Positions 24,907 through 36,976 of a stretch of 64,000 bases of DNA are shown here, piece by piece. Where the stretch lies: assembly GCA_050633705.1 (NCBI GenBank), contig JBOEGZ010000009.1, positions 1 through 64,000 on the forward strand, in the 5' to 3' direction. The position numbers and the translations under genes were made by a program. Position 1 is the first letter of the stretch. Each line of letters starts with the position of its first letter. Under the pieces are notes generated by a model. The model was given only the letters and a program-made list of their open reading frames with translations, was not told the DNA's origin and did no database searches. This DNA comes from JAJFHI01 sp050633705 (GTDB taxonomy: Bacteria > Pseudomonadota > Alphaproteobacteria > Rhizobiales > Hyphomicrobiaceae).

Positions 24907-26817
24907 TTGATCAGGTTGTTCTCGTTCCCAATCTGCGCCGTTTTATGTGGGACAGTCGCGCCCCAAACAACCTCGGCGATCCAATCCGTCAATACCCTTC
25001 CAAGCGCTGGCCAAGCCACATCACGACCCCTAATTTTGGCTCAACAAAGCACCAACGCCCCACGTCGAGATGATGCTTGGCAGCCACCGGCTGATGAGAC
25101 AAGCAGGCGCCCGCCGAGCGAGAGCCAGCGGTCAGAAGTTGACACTGGTTCAAACCGCGATTTGGTCGAACGTGATGAACTTGCCCCAATTGGTGAGGGC
25201 GACGAGCCTGATACGTCTCCAACTGCCAGATATGATCAAAACGGGGAATTCAGCACAGGTGGTTTCACGGGAAACATTTGGCAAGGGCTCGATGTCGATA
25301 CAGTCGAAACGCTTTTGAACGAAATCAAACCACCACCACGCTCACCAGCACTCCATAGCCTCTGGCGCAAGACGATGACGGCCAATTCGCCCCCTCCAAC
25401 TGGTCGGTCAAGTGATGCTTTCGCTGCCGTCAGAGCACGCGCCCTCTATCGTGCCGGACTTTTAAGGACGCTCTCTGACTGGTTGAAGAACCGTCCACAA
25501 TCTCGAAATGGTGTTGCCCAATCTGTTCTCACGTTGTTTGAGGCAAGCGCCGATCTTGGGCTTGGCAATGACGAATTGGCTTGTCGTGCAGCACAGAAAC
25601 TTTCGGGCTCCGCCAGTTCTTTGCCCGATGCGCTGAAAGGCGATGCAATTTTAATTACAGGTTATTGTGCCGCCGCCAACGGCAATACAGCTGCTGCTGG
25701 GCTTGCTGCCGAATTGGCGAGCGAAGCTGGACTGCCAGACTCAGAAGGATTGTCGACGTTGCGCGCGATCGCTGCTGCAACAAAGCCGACTTTGAATACA
25801 ACTGTCGGCCGACTAACACTTATCGATTACCGAATTCTGCAAGCTGCAGATGCTCGGCCAAAATCGATCGATGTCACAAAACTCAAGCCACCTGTACTTA
25901 TTGCAATTGCCAACGATGCGAAGGCAGACCCGATACACCGCCTTCTCGCTGCCGAAGCGGCGTTCGACATCAACGCTGTCCGCCCCGAAACTGTCGCAAA
26001 GATCTACCGCGATACCACAGCAATAGGTGAAGCCAAAACGCGCGAACAACAAGATGCCATTCAACGCGCCAAAAGTTATACCGCAGCCCAAGTCGCACGC
26101 GACGGTAATGAAAAAATAAAGTTCGTAAGTTCGTATTTAAAAGCTGCCGCTCAAAGCCCGTTCTACGATTCTTGCCTTCGCCTTGCATTCGATGTTCTCG
26201 TCGCAATGGAACCTGGTCCGGCCAACACACACTTCTCTGACGCTGCCATTCTTCTAGCTCTCACTGCCCACGCCCCAAAGAACGCCCGCTTGTGGGCCGA
26301 CACGCCAACAGAAACCGGCCGTCGCAATGACAGTGCAAATTGGTTTGGTCTCATCGATATTGCAGGAGGTGGCAGCATGCCGATCGGTGCTGGCATTCGC
26401 AGCTATGCTGAACCAGAAAAGTTCGGAGGCAGCATGGCTGCCTTGGAAAGCATGGCTTTACGTGGCGCGTTCAAACCCGAATTGTTGCATAAACTTGTGA
26501 CAGTCTTAGACGCCCTGTCTTATCAAGTTCCAATCCCACTGTGGGACGCAGCAAGCCAAGCGTCGCAACCCACCGGGGGATACCTGCCACCAACTGGTGT
26601 TTTGTCGCAACTTGGTGACGCTGCAAAACAAGGCGAAGTTGGGAAAGTTGTCTTATTGGCCATGAAGGCGATCGGTCCCGGTGGACCACGCAACGCCCAT
26701 ATGATCAGCCTTGGCGATACCGTTCGGGCCCTGAAAAGGGTGGGCCTCGTCGAACAAGCCCGGCAATTGGGTGTTGAAGCGCTTTTGCCCGACTGGCCCT
26801 ATCAATCACGACAATGA
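24907..26817 (+). CDS. unrecognised exported helical protein of the xerD neighbourhood
   Basis: 636 residues from a TTG start at 24907, supported by AGGTAAG just upstream and by the signal peptide that follows (IRLFSFPICAVLCGTVA, cleavage around TTSA); no ATG is nearby. Residues ~35-120 are polar and Pro/Arg/Ser-rich, likely disordered. From ~150 on the protein is mostly alpha-helical and Ala-rich, with segments like ARALYRAGLLRTLSDWL and LLAAEAAFDINAV that resemble TPR/HEAT-type helical repeats. The end is QARQLGVEALLPDWPYQSRQ. I cannot assign a family or function; a periplasmic or envelope scaffold is a guess. It lies between the 48-aa membrane protein and xerD (38-base gap). Confidence 0.7.
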   Translation: MIRLFSFPICAVLCGTVAPQTTSAIQSVNTLPSAGQATSRPLILAQQSTNAPRRDDAWQPPADETSRRPPSESQRSEVDTGSNRDLVERDELAPIGEGDEPDTSPTARYDQNGEFSTGGFTGNIWQGLDVDTVETLLNEIKPPPRSPALHSLWRKTMTANSPPPTGRSSDAFAAVRARALYRAGLLRTLSDWLKNRPQSRNGVAQSVLTLFEASADLGLGNDELACRAAQKLSGSASSLPDALKGDAILITGYCAAANGNTAAAGLAAELASEAGLPDSEGLSTLRAIAAATKPTLNTTVGRLTLIDYRILQAADARPKSIDVTKLKPPVLIAIANDAKADPIHRLLAAEAAFDINAVRPETVAKIYRDTTAIGEAKTREQQDAIQRAKSYTAAQVARDGNEKIKFVSSYLKAAAQSPFYDSCLRLAFDVLVAMEPGPANTHFSDAAILLALTAHAPKNARLWADTPTETGRRNDSANWFGLIDIAGGGSMPIGAGIRSYAEPEKFGGSMAALESMALRGAFKPELLHKLVTVLDALSYQVPIPLWDAASQASQPTGGYLPPTGVLSQLGDAAKQGEVGKVVLLAMKAIGPGGPRNAHMISLGDTVRALKRVGLVEQARQLGVEALLPDWPYQSRQ

Positions 26818-26855
26818 GCCGTGCAACGCGCGGCCAAAAGCGCTAATTCAAAGAC

Positions 26856-27784
26856 ATGAATTCAAGTGATTCGACAAACATCGATATGTTTCTCGAAATG
26901 CTCAGCGCAGAACGCGGTGTGGCAGCGAATACGCTTGCCGCCTATGGGCGCGATCTGGCGGATGCGGCCCGATATTTCGCCACACGCGATATCGAAATGC
27001 TTGATGCCACGCCAGATGATCTGCGCGCCTATCTCAACGCCTGTCGTGAAGACGGACTTGCTGCAACATCGCTTGCCAGGCGTTTGTCCGCATTACGCCA
27101 ACTCTATCGCTTCCTCGCTTTAGAAGGGCTTATTGAGGAAGATCCAACTGTTAGCCTTGCTGGACCGAAACAATCGCGGCGCCTACCCAAGACCCTTTCC
27201 ATTGCCGACGTCGATCTCTTGATTGACGCAGCCCATAAACGCGTAGATGGCACAACCGGTCGCGAACGACTGCGCGCTTTGCGCATGATGTGTTTGCTGG
27301 AACTGCTTTATGCGACGGGAATGCGTGTTTCTGAATTGGTGTCTTTGCCGGGAGATGTGCTGAAGGGGGACCGGCGGGTTTTAACCATCAAGGGCAAAGG
27401 CGGTCGCGAGCGCTTGGTTCCGCTCAACACATCCGCACTAGAAGCAATTGACGCCTATTTATCGATTGGTGAGGATGACGACCCTGGCCTGAGCCCAATG
27501 GTCAGAACCAAATGGCTGTTTCCAACAAAGAGTGCGACGGGACACCTAACCCGCCAACGCTTCGCCCAAGATCTCAAAGAATTGGCTGTCGAGGCTGGGC
27601 TTGCAGCCAGTGACGTCAGTCCCCACGTGTTGCGACATGCATTTGCCAGCCACATGCTTGATCGCGGCGCTGACCTAAGAGCCGTGCAGCAGCTTCTGNN
27701 GAGATCTACACCCACGTTCTACAGGAGCGGCTTAAGAAATTGGTCCATGATCACCATCCTCTCGCAAACCCTGATAAGCTTTAA
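26856..27784 (+). CDS. xerD: tyrosine recombinase XerD (interrupted by an assembly gap)
   Basis: Site-specific recombinase for chromosome dimer resolution at dif with XerC. The N-terminal SAM-like domain (NIDMFLEMLSAERGVAANTL) and catalytic domain are present: Arg in YATGMRVSELV, Lys in TIKGKGGRERLV, and HxxR in SPHVLRHAFASHML. After ADLRAVQQLL the sequence has two N, then continues in another frame as EIYTHVLQERLKKLVHDHHP and a TAA at 27782-27784, which supplies the catalytic Tyr (IYTH). The family would have eight residues such as GH-x-DISTT at the gap, about 24 bases, including the second catalytic His. The apparent frame change is therefore an artefact, and the gene is probably intact. 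A frame read through to 27908 is not real. Confidence 0.93.
27699..27700. other. two-base N gap (assembly join) inside xerD
   Basis: The sequence reads CAGCTTCTGNNGAGATCTAC. Comparison with the invariant XerD motif around the second catalytic His implies that about 24 bases are missing, not two, so the gap length is nominal. All downstream coordinates are short by about 22 bases relative to the real chromosome. Confidence 0.9.
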
Positions 27785-27842
27785 CTTGTTGAATTTTAAT
27801 GATATTGCTGTGCGCCCGTTTGGCACAGTTGCTGGGTTATAC

Positions 27843-27871
27843 TTGACAGGCTTTGTCCAGGTTGCATCTAG
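27843..27871 (+). promoter_or_regulatory. candidate accA promoter
   Basis: A perfect -35 TTGACA (27843-27848) is followed after 17 bases by the weak -10 ATCTAG (27866-27871), 66 bases upstream of the accA start. It lies in the 153-base gap after xerD. The weak -10 keeps confidence low. Confidence 0.4.
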
Positions 27872-27937
27872 TCGGCCGAATACCGCGATATCAGGGCTCC
27901 TGACCTGATCGTCTAACCGAATTATCAAGAGGTTTTC

Positions 27938-28915
27938 GTGAACCAAAAAACTCCCGTCCGTACATATTTGAAATTTGAGACCCCAATTCTAGAACTTGAG
28001 AACAAGGTTTTGGAATTGAAAGAACTGACGGACAGCGAAACCTCAGAAGCAATAGCTGAAGAGATTAAGAAGCTTGAAGCGGAGGCTGCAAAAGCCCTGG
28101 CTGAAACGTACAAAAATCTTACGCCTTGGCAAAAGACCGAGGTTGCGCGTCATAACGATCGTCCCCACTCACTCGATTATATCAACGCGTTGATCGAAGA
28201 CTTCACACCTTTGGCCGGCGACCGCTATTATTCCGAAGACGAAGCGATCATTGGTGGAATGGGCACATTCCGTGGCCGCTCTGTGATGGTGATCGCGCAC
28301 GAAAAAGGCTCTGATACTGAGAGCCGCATTCGCCATAACTTCGGAATGGCGATGCCGGAAGGCTATCGCAAGGCCGTTCGCTTGATGGAACTGGCCGACA
28401 AATTTGGTCTGCCGGTTCTCACATTGGTCGACACAGCAGGTGCTTATCCAGGAATTGGGGCGGAAGAACGAGGCCAGGCGGAAGCCATCGCGCGTTCGAC
28501 AGATTGCTGCCTCGCCCTTAAAGTGCCGATCATCTCAGTGATTATTGGCGAAGGTGGATCAGGCGGCGCTATTGCCATTGCAACGGCCAACCACATCATC
28601 ATGTTAGAACACTCAATTTACAGTGTCATTTCACCGGAAGGCGCAGCTTCAATTATCTGGCGCGATTCAGAAAAGAAAGAAGAAGCCGCCACGGCAATGA
28701 AAATTACAGCTCAAGATTTGGCTGAGCTTGATGTCATTGATGAAATCGTGCCGGAACCAATTGGTGGTGCCCACCGAAACAGTAACCAGATCATCACCGC
28801 AACCGGAGATGCAATGGAAAAGGCGCTTGCCAAATTTCAAGACAAGACGCCGGACGAAATTCGCCGCCAACGACACGACAGATTTCTTCAAATCGGTCGC
28901 GAAATCGCGTCCTGA
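27938..28915 (+). CDS. accA: acetyl-CoA carboxylase carboxyltransferase subunit alpha
   Basis: 325 residues from a GTG at 27938, with AAGAGG ten bases upstream. It forms the carboxyltransferase with AccD, moving CO2 from biotin to acetyl-CoA to make malonyl-CoA. Family segments: the N-terminal coiled LKFETPILELENKVLEL, RPHSLDYINALIEDF, the glycine-rich GEGGSGGAIAIATAN, and SVISPEGAASIIWRD. Cytoplasmic. The biotin it depends on is made by the operon at 44.6-49.8 kb. The accA-after-xerD order is normal for Rhizobiales. Confidence 0.96.
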   Translation: MNQKTPVRTYLKFETPILELENKVLELKELTDSETSEAIAEEIKKLEAEAAKALAETYKNLTPWQKTEVARHNDRPHSLDYINALIEDFTPLAGDRYYSEDEAIIGGMGTFRGRSVMVIAHEKGSDTESRIRHNFGMAMPEGYRKAVRLMELADKFGLPVLTLVDTAGAYPGIGAEERGQAEAIARSTDCCLALKVPIISVIIGEGGSGGAIAIATANHIIMLEHSIYSVISPEGAASIIWRDSEKKEEAATAMKITAQDLAELDVIDEIVPEPIGGAHRNSNQIITATGDAMEKALAKFQDKTPDEIRRQRHDRFLQIGREIAS

Positions 28916-29111
28916 ACCAAATATCCCTCCACATTCCAGTGAGTTACCGGCATCCATCATGACCGGTTCGTTGTATTCAAATCTATCAAAACACAAATCT
29001 TTTCAATGTGTTGTGCATAATTGCGGTCATTTCCTTGCCGCAATTTTACAGTCATCTGTGATTTGACAACGAAACTCCTTCGTTTCAGAAATTGGGGACC
29101 AGGGCGGTTAA

Positions 29112-29126
29112 TTAAGATTTTGTTAA
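29112..29126 (+). promoter_or_regulatory. full CtrA-type box TTAA-N7-TTAA upstream of the L,D-transpeptidase cluster
   Basis: TTAA at 29112-29115 and TTAA at 29123-29126 are separated by exactly seven bases (GATTTTG), the consensus for the alphaproteobacterial cell-cycle regulator CtrA. An extra TTAA directly abuts on the left (29108-29111). The box ends 50 bases before the ATG of the first transpeptidase gene, a good position for promoter control. Such a short motif can occur by chance. Confidence 0.5.
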
Positions 29127-29176
29127 TCCTAACCGTTAGATAACGTCCACCGTGCGCGCTTACAGGGGCACTGCGT

Positions 29177-30238
29177 ATGAGTGTTAAAATTTCCGGGCGG
29201 TCCGCCGCAACATCTGTGTTTGGTTTGCTTGACCGCTTGAAGGCTCTTATTGAGACCTGCCGGATTGTCTTTCGCAATATCACAGGTTTGATCAGCGGTT
29301 TGATGATGGGCCTGCTTTTGGCTGGCGCGCTCTCGGTTGCAGGTTGCAGCAACGCGACGGAACTCGCCCCTGCCCAACAACCCCTGTCCAAAGAAGCGAT
29401 GCGCCTATTGGGCCATAAGGGCATGGCATCAATCTCCCCCGTCTTTGTGCGCATCTTCAAGGAAGAATCTGAGCTTGAAGTTTGGAAAGCGCGCGATGAC
29501 GGTCGCTACTATCACTACAAGACTTATCCAATTTGCAATTGGTCAGGCCAACTTGGTCCCAAGCAGCGCCAAGGAGATAAGCAAGCGCCGGAGGGCTTCT
29601 ATCAAGTTGCCGCCCACCAAATGAACCCGAATTCAAAATTTCACGTCGCATTTAATCTTGGCTACCCGAACGCATACGACAAAGCTCACAACCGCACGGG
29701 TGATTTTTTGATGGTGCATGGCAAGTGCGAATCTGCCGGGTGTTATGCGATGACAGACGCCTTAGTCGAAGAGATTTACGGCCTCGCGCGGGAAGCATTT
29801 AAAGGCGGACAAGAAAAGATCCATGTCCACGCCTTCCCCTTCCGGATGACGCAAGCCAACATGGAACGGCACAAAAAAAATAAATGGATTCGGTTCTGGA
29901 ACACGATGAAGCAGGGCTACGATCATTTCGAAATACATCGTATTCCACCAACCGTTGCAATTTGTGAGCGGCGCTACGTTGTCAACGTTCACCTCCCGGT
30001 TAATCGCAGAATTCACGCTCAAGATCGCTGCCCGAATTTCGAACGCCCTATGATTGAGCCGTTCGTTCCTCGCCCAAGCGAAGAACAGATTGCATCCGAA
30101 CGCATTGTCGTCCCCGGTCGCAAGGTGCGCGTGTTTGCAAAAAATCAAACACCACGCCGTCCTGAAGGCGGTTTCGCACTGGGTGGACCTGTACCAACAC
30201 CATCGACGCCAATAGCGACACCAACGGCCCTGCGATAA
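29177..30238 (+). CDS. YafK-type L,D-transpeptidase-fold lipoprotein (first of three tandem paralogues)
   Basis: 353 residues. The N-terminus has a hydrophobic stretch (GLMMGLLLAGALSVAGC) ending in a lipobox, with Cys57 as the predicted acylated residue after a long cytoplasmic lead; AGGGG precedes the ATG. The catalytic YkuD-type domain spans ~85-265. The active-site motif is HGKCESAGCYAM, giving the His, Ser and catalytic Cys of the YafK subgroup, with YPICNWSGQLGPK and FNLGYPNAYDK before it and HAFPFRMT after. The Pro/Thr-rich end looks disordered. Family members link peptidoglycan or outer-membrane proteins by 3-3 type chemistry; E. coli YafK (DpaA) instead cuts Lpp from peptidoglycan. 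Which applies here is open. Confidence 0.88.
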   Translation: MSVKISGRSAATSVFGLLDRLKALIETCRIVFRNITGLISGLMMGLLLAGALSVAGCSNATELAPAQQPLSKEAMRLLGHKGMASISPVFVRIFKEESELEVWKARDDGRYYHYKTYPICNWSGQLGPKQRQGDKQAPEGFYQVAAHQMNPNSKFHVAFNLGYPNAYDKAHNRTGDFLMVHGKCESAGCYAMTDALVEEIYGLAREAFKGGQEKIHVHAFPFRMTQANMERHKKNKWIRFWNTMKQGYDHFEIHRIPPTVAICERRYVVNVHLPVNRRIHAQDRCPNFERPMIEPFVPRPSEEQIASERIVVPGRKVRVFAKNQTPRRPEGGFALGGPVPTPSTPIATPTALR

Positions 30239-30481
30239 AATCGACCTTGAAAGAAAAATCAACCTCAAGGTTATTTCTCGCTATAGCCAATCTCACCTTT
30301 TTTCACCCACACGGCTCGAAAAAGTTGGCTGGGCATAACGCTGCCTCAATGCCAAATTTTTTCCGGCAAACCTAGTATGTCTGCACCCAACCCAACGGCG
30401 CCGAAACGCCAAACACTGCTGTTCGGTCCTGTGATCATTATCTAGCCATGTTCGGTCGGCTGATTTGGTTTAAGATTCGAG

Positions 30482-31387
30482 ATGGATGGTGTTGGCGGTT
30501 CAATGGTTCATAAAAAAAATAATAAGCGACGTTTCATACGGCGCCTGGCGGTTGTTATTTTTCTCGGGTTTGCGATCGCAATGACCGCAACCGTTTTGTA
30601 CCTTACACCAATCCCCACGATCGTCGGCGACCTGGATGACCGCGCCATAAGCGCGGAACGTTTGAAACGATGGTATACCTATCGAACCGGCAATGCCCTA
30701 CCGCACACACCCGATCTCACCAACCTTAAAGGTCGCTTGGCAGCAAGAAGGTTCAAGTACGGTGCGCCTATTTTTTTGCGCATATTCAAACGCTCTTTTG
30801 AGCTTGAAGTCTGGCTGAAACGCGGCGATCGTTTTTATCTTTTTGAGAACTATCCAATCTGCGGATATTCCGGTCGGCTTGGTCCAAAATACAAAGAAGG
30901 GGACCGCCAATCTCCAGAAGGCATTTACACAGTCGCGAAAAAGCAGCTCAATCCAAACAGTCGCTGGCACCGCTCGTTCAATCTCGGCTATCCAAATTCG
31001 TTTGATCGCACGCACGGTCGCACAGGTTCATTCCTGATGGTTCATGGAGGCTGTCAGTCGATCGGTTGCTACGCCATGACAGATCCTGTCATCGATGAGC
31101 TTTGGAGACTGATCAACGCAGCATTCGACAACGGCCAGAAATCCTTTCAGGTGCAATCCTTTCCATTTCGACTGACCGATGAGGCGCTTAGAAATCGCAA
31201 GGATCACCAACACCACGAATTCTGGGCCGATTTAAAAGTCGGTCATGATCTATTCGAAGCAACCGGTATTCCACCGCGTCCAAGCGTTTGTCGGGGACGA
31301 TACCGCTTCAAACCCGGCCAAGCCGGCAGCAATGGCAGTGCGTCCGTTAGAAATTCCTGCCCTCAGGTCACCCAAACAGGGCGATAA
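30482..31387 (+). CDS. YafK-type L,D-transpeptidase-fold protein, membrane-anchored (second paralogue)
   Basis: 301 residues, possibly starting at the second ATG (30503). A basic N-terminus (HKKNNKRRFIRR) precedes a hydrophobic span (LAVVIFLGFAIAMTATVLYL) with no clear cleavage site or lipobox, so a signal anchor is expected. The catalytic domain keeps YPICGYSGRLGPK, GDRQSPEGIYTVAKKQLNPN, FNLGYPNSFDR and the active site HGGCQSIGCYAM, and ends with the family's PPRPSVCRGRYRF. It closely parallels its two neighbours over ~200 residues. Gaps of ~243 and ~270 bases to the neighbours mean separate promoters are possible. Probably acts on peptidoglycan from the inner-membrane side. Confidence 0.87.
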   Translation: MDGVGGSMVHKKNNKRRFIRRLAVVIFLGFAIAMTATVLYLTPIPTIVGDLDDRAISAERLKRWYTYRTGNALPHTPDLTNLKGRLAARRFKYGAPIFLRIFKRSFELEVWLKRGDRFYLFENYPICGYSGRLGPKYKEGDRQSPEGIYTVAKKQLNPNSRWHRSFNLGYPNSFDRTHGRTGSFLMVHGGCQSIGCYAMTDPVIDELWRLINAAFDNGQKSFQVQSFPFRLTDEALRNRKDHQHHEFWADLKVGHDLFEATGIPPRPSVCRGRYRFKPGQAGSNGSASVRNSCPQVTQTGR

Positions 31388-31682
31388 CCTGTTGATAAAT
31401 ATCAATTTTGATAGCCTTTGCAATATCCTGAAGGCGAATGGCGGCACACACACCACATCAATGAGAATTCAACAAACCCTGCACAAAAAAGTCCAGGAGA
31501 AGGGCTGGTCTGGCGTTTGGCTTCTGTTAAGTTGCTGAGCAAACACGGAAAGCTGGCTTCGGAAGAGTTTTTGACGCGATCCGATCGCAGACGAGATTTG
31601 ACTTCAGCAGATTAGGTCTCGCTTAAAAAATCCCGACACCCTGGCTATTGCTGTCGTGCAAGAGAGGGAACCTTTGCCGCAT

Positions 31683-32885
31683 ATGCACGTTTCAAAGCTG
31701 AAATCTGTCATCACCCGCAACGGTGTTGTCGCCCGGCTTTTGATCGCTCTCGTCACTGTTGCGACTGGGGGAACGTCGGCGCATGCGATTTCAATTGAGT
31801 TGAAGGACGTTGCTCCCCATCGCATCGAACGCCAAAAACTTGCAAGCGAAGGGCGCCTACCGTTACCGAACACGCCAAAGATCAGCGAGCTGCAAAAACG
31901 CCTCGCAGCAAAAGGGCTGAAACGCGGTGCCGCAAGCCTCATTCGCGTTTTCAAATCAGAATCCATTCTTGAGCTTTGGATGAAGAAAGGCGACCGTTTC
32001 GTTCTGTTTGCAACCTATCCGGTTTGCAATTGGTCGGGCACGATCGGACCGAAAATCCATGAAGGTGACAAACAAACACCGGAAGGGTTTTACACCATCA
32101 CGCGCCAACGCCTGCACATGATCGGCCGTTGGCCACGCTCGCTCAACCTTGGCTATCCCAACGTCTTTGATCAATCGCAGGCGCGCACAGGGTCCTACAT
32201 CCTTATTCATGGCGGATGCTCTTCGGTCGGCTGCTTTGCCATGACCAATGCGGTGATGGAAGAGATCTACAAACTAACGTCAACTGCCATCAGGAAAGGC
32301 CAGCGCCATGTGCCAGTCCACGTCTTTCCATTCCGCATGACAGACGCGAATATGGCCAAGCACAAAGCCAGTGCCTGGTACGATTTTTGGCAAGACCTAA
32401 AGAGCGGCTACGATGCGTTTGAGCAAACGCGTCTACCGCCGCGCATCAGTGTTTGCCGCGGACGATATACCGTCCACGATGCCTCCGGGGAGGGAGGCGT
32501 CGCGCGCCCTTTAGCCGTGTGCGGCGCGAAGGTCGCCGCCGTCGAACAGATCTCGGATCTATTAGAACGTATTGCCCTCCAACCAAGCCAGTGGCAGTTG
32601 CTAAGCCCGGAAAACAAGACGCTGCTGAAGGCCGTACTGGCACCAAAGCTACAAAAGGCGTTGGTCGCAGGAAAACTCAAGCCCCGCGTAAAGCGACGCC
32701 TGTACGTCAAAGCTCGAAACAATCGCCGCGCAACATACCGCCTGCGCTTTAAGTGCAATCCGGCCAGAGCAAGTTGCCGCAAACACATGGCGCTGAAACG
32801 CAAGATATGGGCGGCCAGGCAACGTGCACGAGAACGCAGGAACGCCCGCCAGGCACTACGCAATGCGAACAGAAAACGTCGCTGA
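31683..32885 (+). CDS. YafK-type L,D-transpeptidase-fold exported protein with basic C-terminal tail (third paralogue)
   Basis: About 400 residues from ATG 31683; a TTG at 31674 has a better-spaced GAGAGGGA and is an alternative start. The signal peptide (VVARLLIALVTVATGG) ends at AHA. The catalytic domain has YPVCNWSGTIGPK, GDKQTPEGFYTITRQ, LNLGYPNVFDQ and the active site HGGCSSVGCFAM. After the domain (PPRISVCRGRYTV) there is a ~125-residue extension absent from the other two, ending in a strongly basic segment (KRKIWAARQRARERRNARQ...). The tail may bind teichoic-like or LPS phosphate, nucleic acid or peptidoglycan; this is inference. Next gene 19 bases downstream on the same strand. Confidence 0.87.
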   Translation: MHVSKLKSVITRNGVVARLLIALVTVATGGTSAHAISIELKDVAPHRIERQKLASEGRLPLPNTPKISELQKRLAAKGLKRGAASLIRVFKSESILELWMKKGDRFVLFATYPVCNWSGTIGPKIHEGDKQTPEGFYTITRQRLHMIGRWPRSLNLGYPNVFDQSQARTGSYILIHGGCSSVGCFAMTNAVMEEIYKLTSTAIRKGQRHVPVHVFPFRMTDANMAKHKASAWYDFWQDLKSGYDAFEQTRLPPRISVCRGRYTVHDASGEGGVARPLAVCGAKVAAVEQISDLLERIALQPSQWQLLSPENKTLLKAVLAPKLQKALVAGKLKPRVKRRLYVKARNNRRATYRLRFKCNPARASCRKHMALKRKIWAARQRARERRNARQALRNANRKRR

Positions 32886-32903
32886 ATTAGAGATTCTAAG
32901 CCC

Positions 32904-34039
32904 ATGAAGATTGTGATTGTTGGCGGCTACGGTGCCTTCGGCCGACGCCTCGTCACACGCCTTTGCAAAAACCCTGCCCTCGAGATCGTCATTGCAGGCC
33001 GCCACATCTCAAAGGCTGAAACGCTCGCAACAGAATTCAACAACCCAACACTTTTCCCAATCCGGAAAGCAAAAATAACCGCGGCTGAAATCGATGCCGA
33101 GCATTCTGCCCCGAACGCATTCCGACAGCTCGGAGCAGACGTTGTTGTCAACGCGTCCGGCCCTTTTCAAGCCCAAGACTATACACTAGCGAAGGTCGCG
33201 ATCCGTGATGGCTGTCACATCATCGACTTGGCCGACGCACGTGAATTCGTCACCGGGATTGGAGCGCTCGATCAAGAAGCAACTGCCAAAGGCGTTTGCG
33301 TCCTCAGTGGCGCTAGTACTGTTCCAGCATTGTCGGCAGCTGTCGTGCAACATTACCGGTCTCAATTCGCACACCTCAAGACCATTAAGGTCGCAATTTC
33401 ACCAGGCAATCACTTTCATCCTGGCATTGCAACAACGGCGTCTATTCTTGGCTACGTTGGACATCCGATTAAAACGCGCCGTCACGGACGCACCGTCAAT
33501 GAGTTTGGCTGGCAGGGTCTGGCACGAGAAGACATGCCGGGTCTTGGCAAGAGATGGATGGGCTATGTCGATGTTCCAGACCTTGACTTATTTCCCCAAG
33601 CCAACCCAGACCTAGAAACCGTCGAAGTCAAAGCCGGTCTCGAAGTTGGTCTTTTCCATATCGGGCTGTGGACCCTGTCATGGCTCGTACGTGCGGGCCT
33701 GGTGACGTCTCTCGCCGGGCTGGCCTCACCGCTGTTAAAGGTAAAACAAGCTCTGTCCTGGCTTGGAAGCGATGCTGGCGGCATGACCGTCGTGCTCCGA
33801 GGCCTCGACCACGATGGCAATCCTCATGGCGTGAATTGGACACTTGCTGCCTACAGCGGCGACGGACCCAACATTCCAACACTTGCGGCACAAATTTTTA
33901 TTGAACAACTGGCAGGCGGCAAACGTTTCGATGCAGGTGCACGACCATGCATGGGCGTGTTTTCGCTTAAGGCCTTCGAACACGCGGTGCGCGACCTCGA
34001 TATCCAATTCAGCGCAACATCTTCAACTGAAGCGTCAAC

Positions 34040-34043
<4 letters not shown>
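32904..34043 (+). CDS. saccharopine dehydrogenase-like NAD(P)-binding protein
   Basis: 379 residues. A Rossmann motif opens the protein (KIVIVGGYGAFGRRLVTRL), followed by the saccharopine-dehydrogenase-type VVNASGPFQAQDYTLAKVAI and IDLADAREFVTGI. The C-terminal half resembles the family without an assigned substrate-binding pattern. A true lysine-pathway enzyme is unlikely; related proteins are often labelled saccharopine dehydrogenase NADP-binding domain protein. It starts 19 bases after the third transpeptidase gene and may be cotranscribed. Its TAA overlaps the secA stop in the shared sequence TTAA. Confidence 0.8.

Positions 34044-36976
<2,933 letters not shown>

Noticed and set aside
27820..27840. 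TGGCAC...TTGC resembling a sigma-54 promoter ahead of accA
   Set aside because: The two elements are only two bases apart where five are needed.
27785..27908. Extended xerD C-terminus ending at 27908
   Set aside because: This tail arises only from reading across the N gap in the wrong frame; the other frame restores the family's IYTH and ends at 27784.
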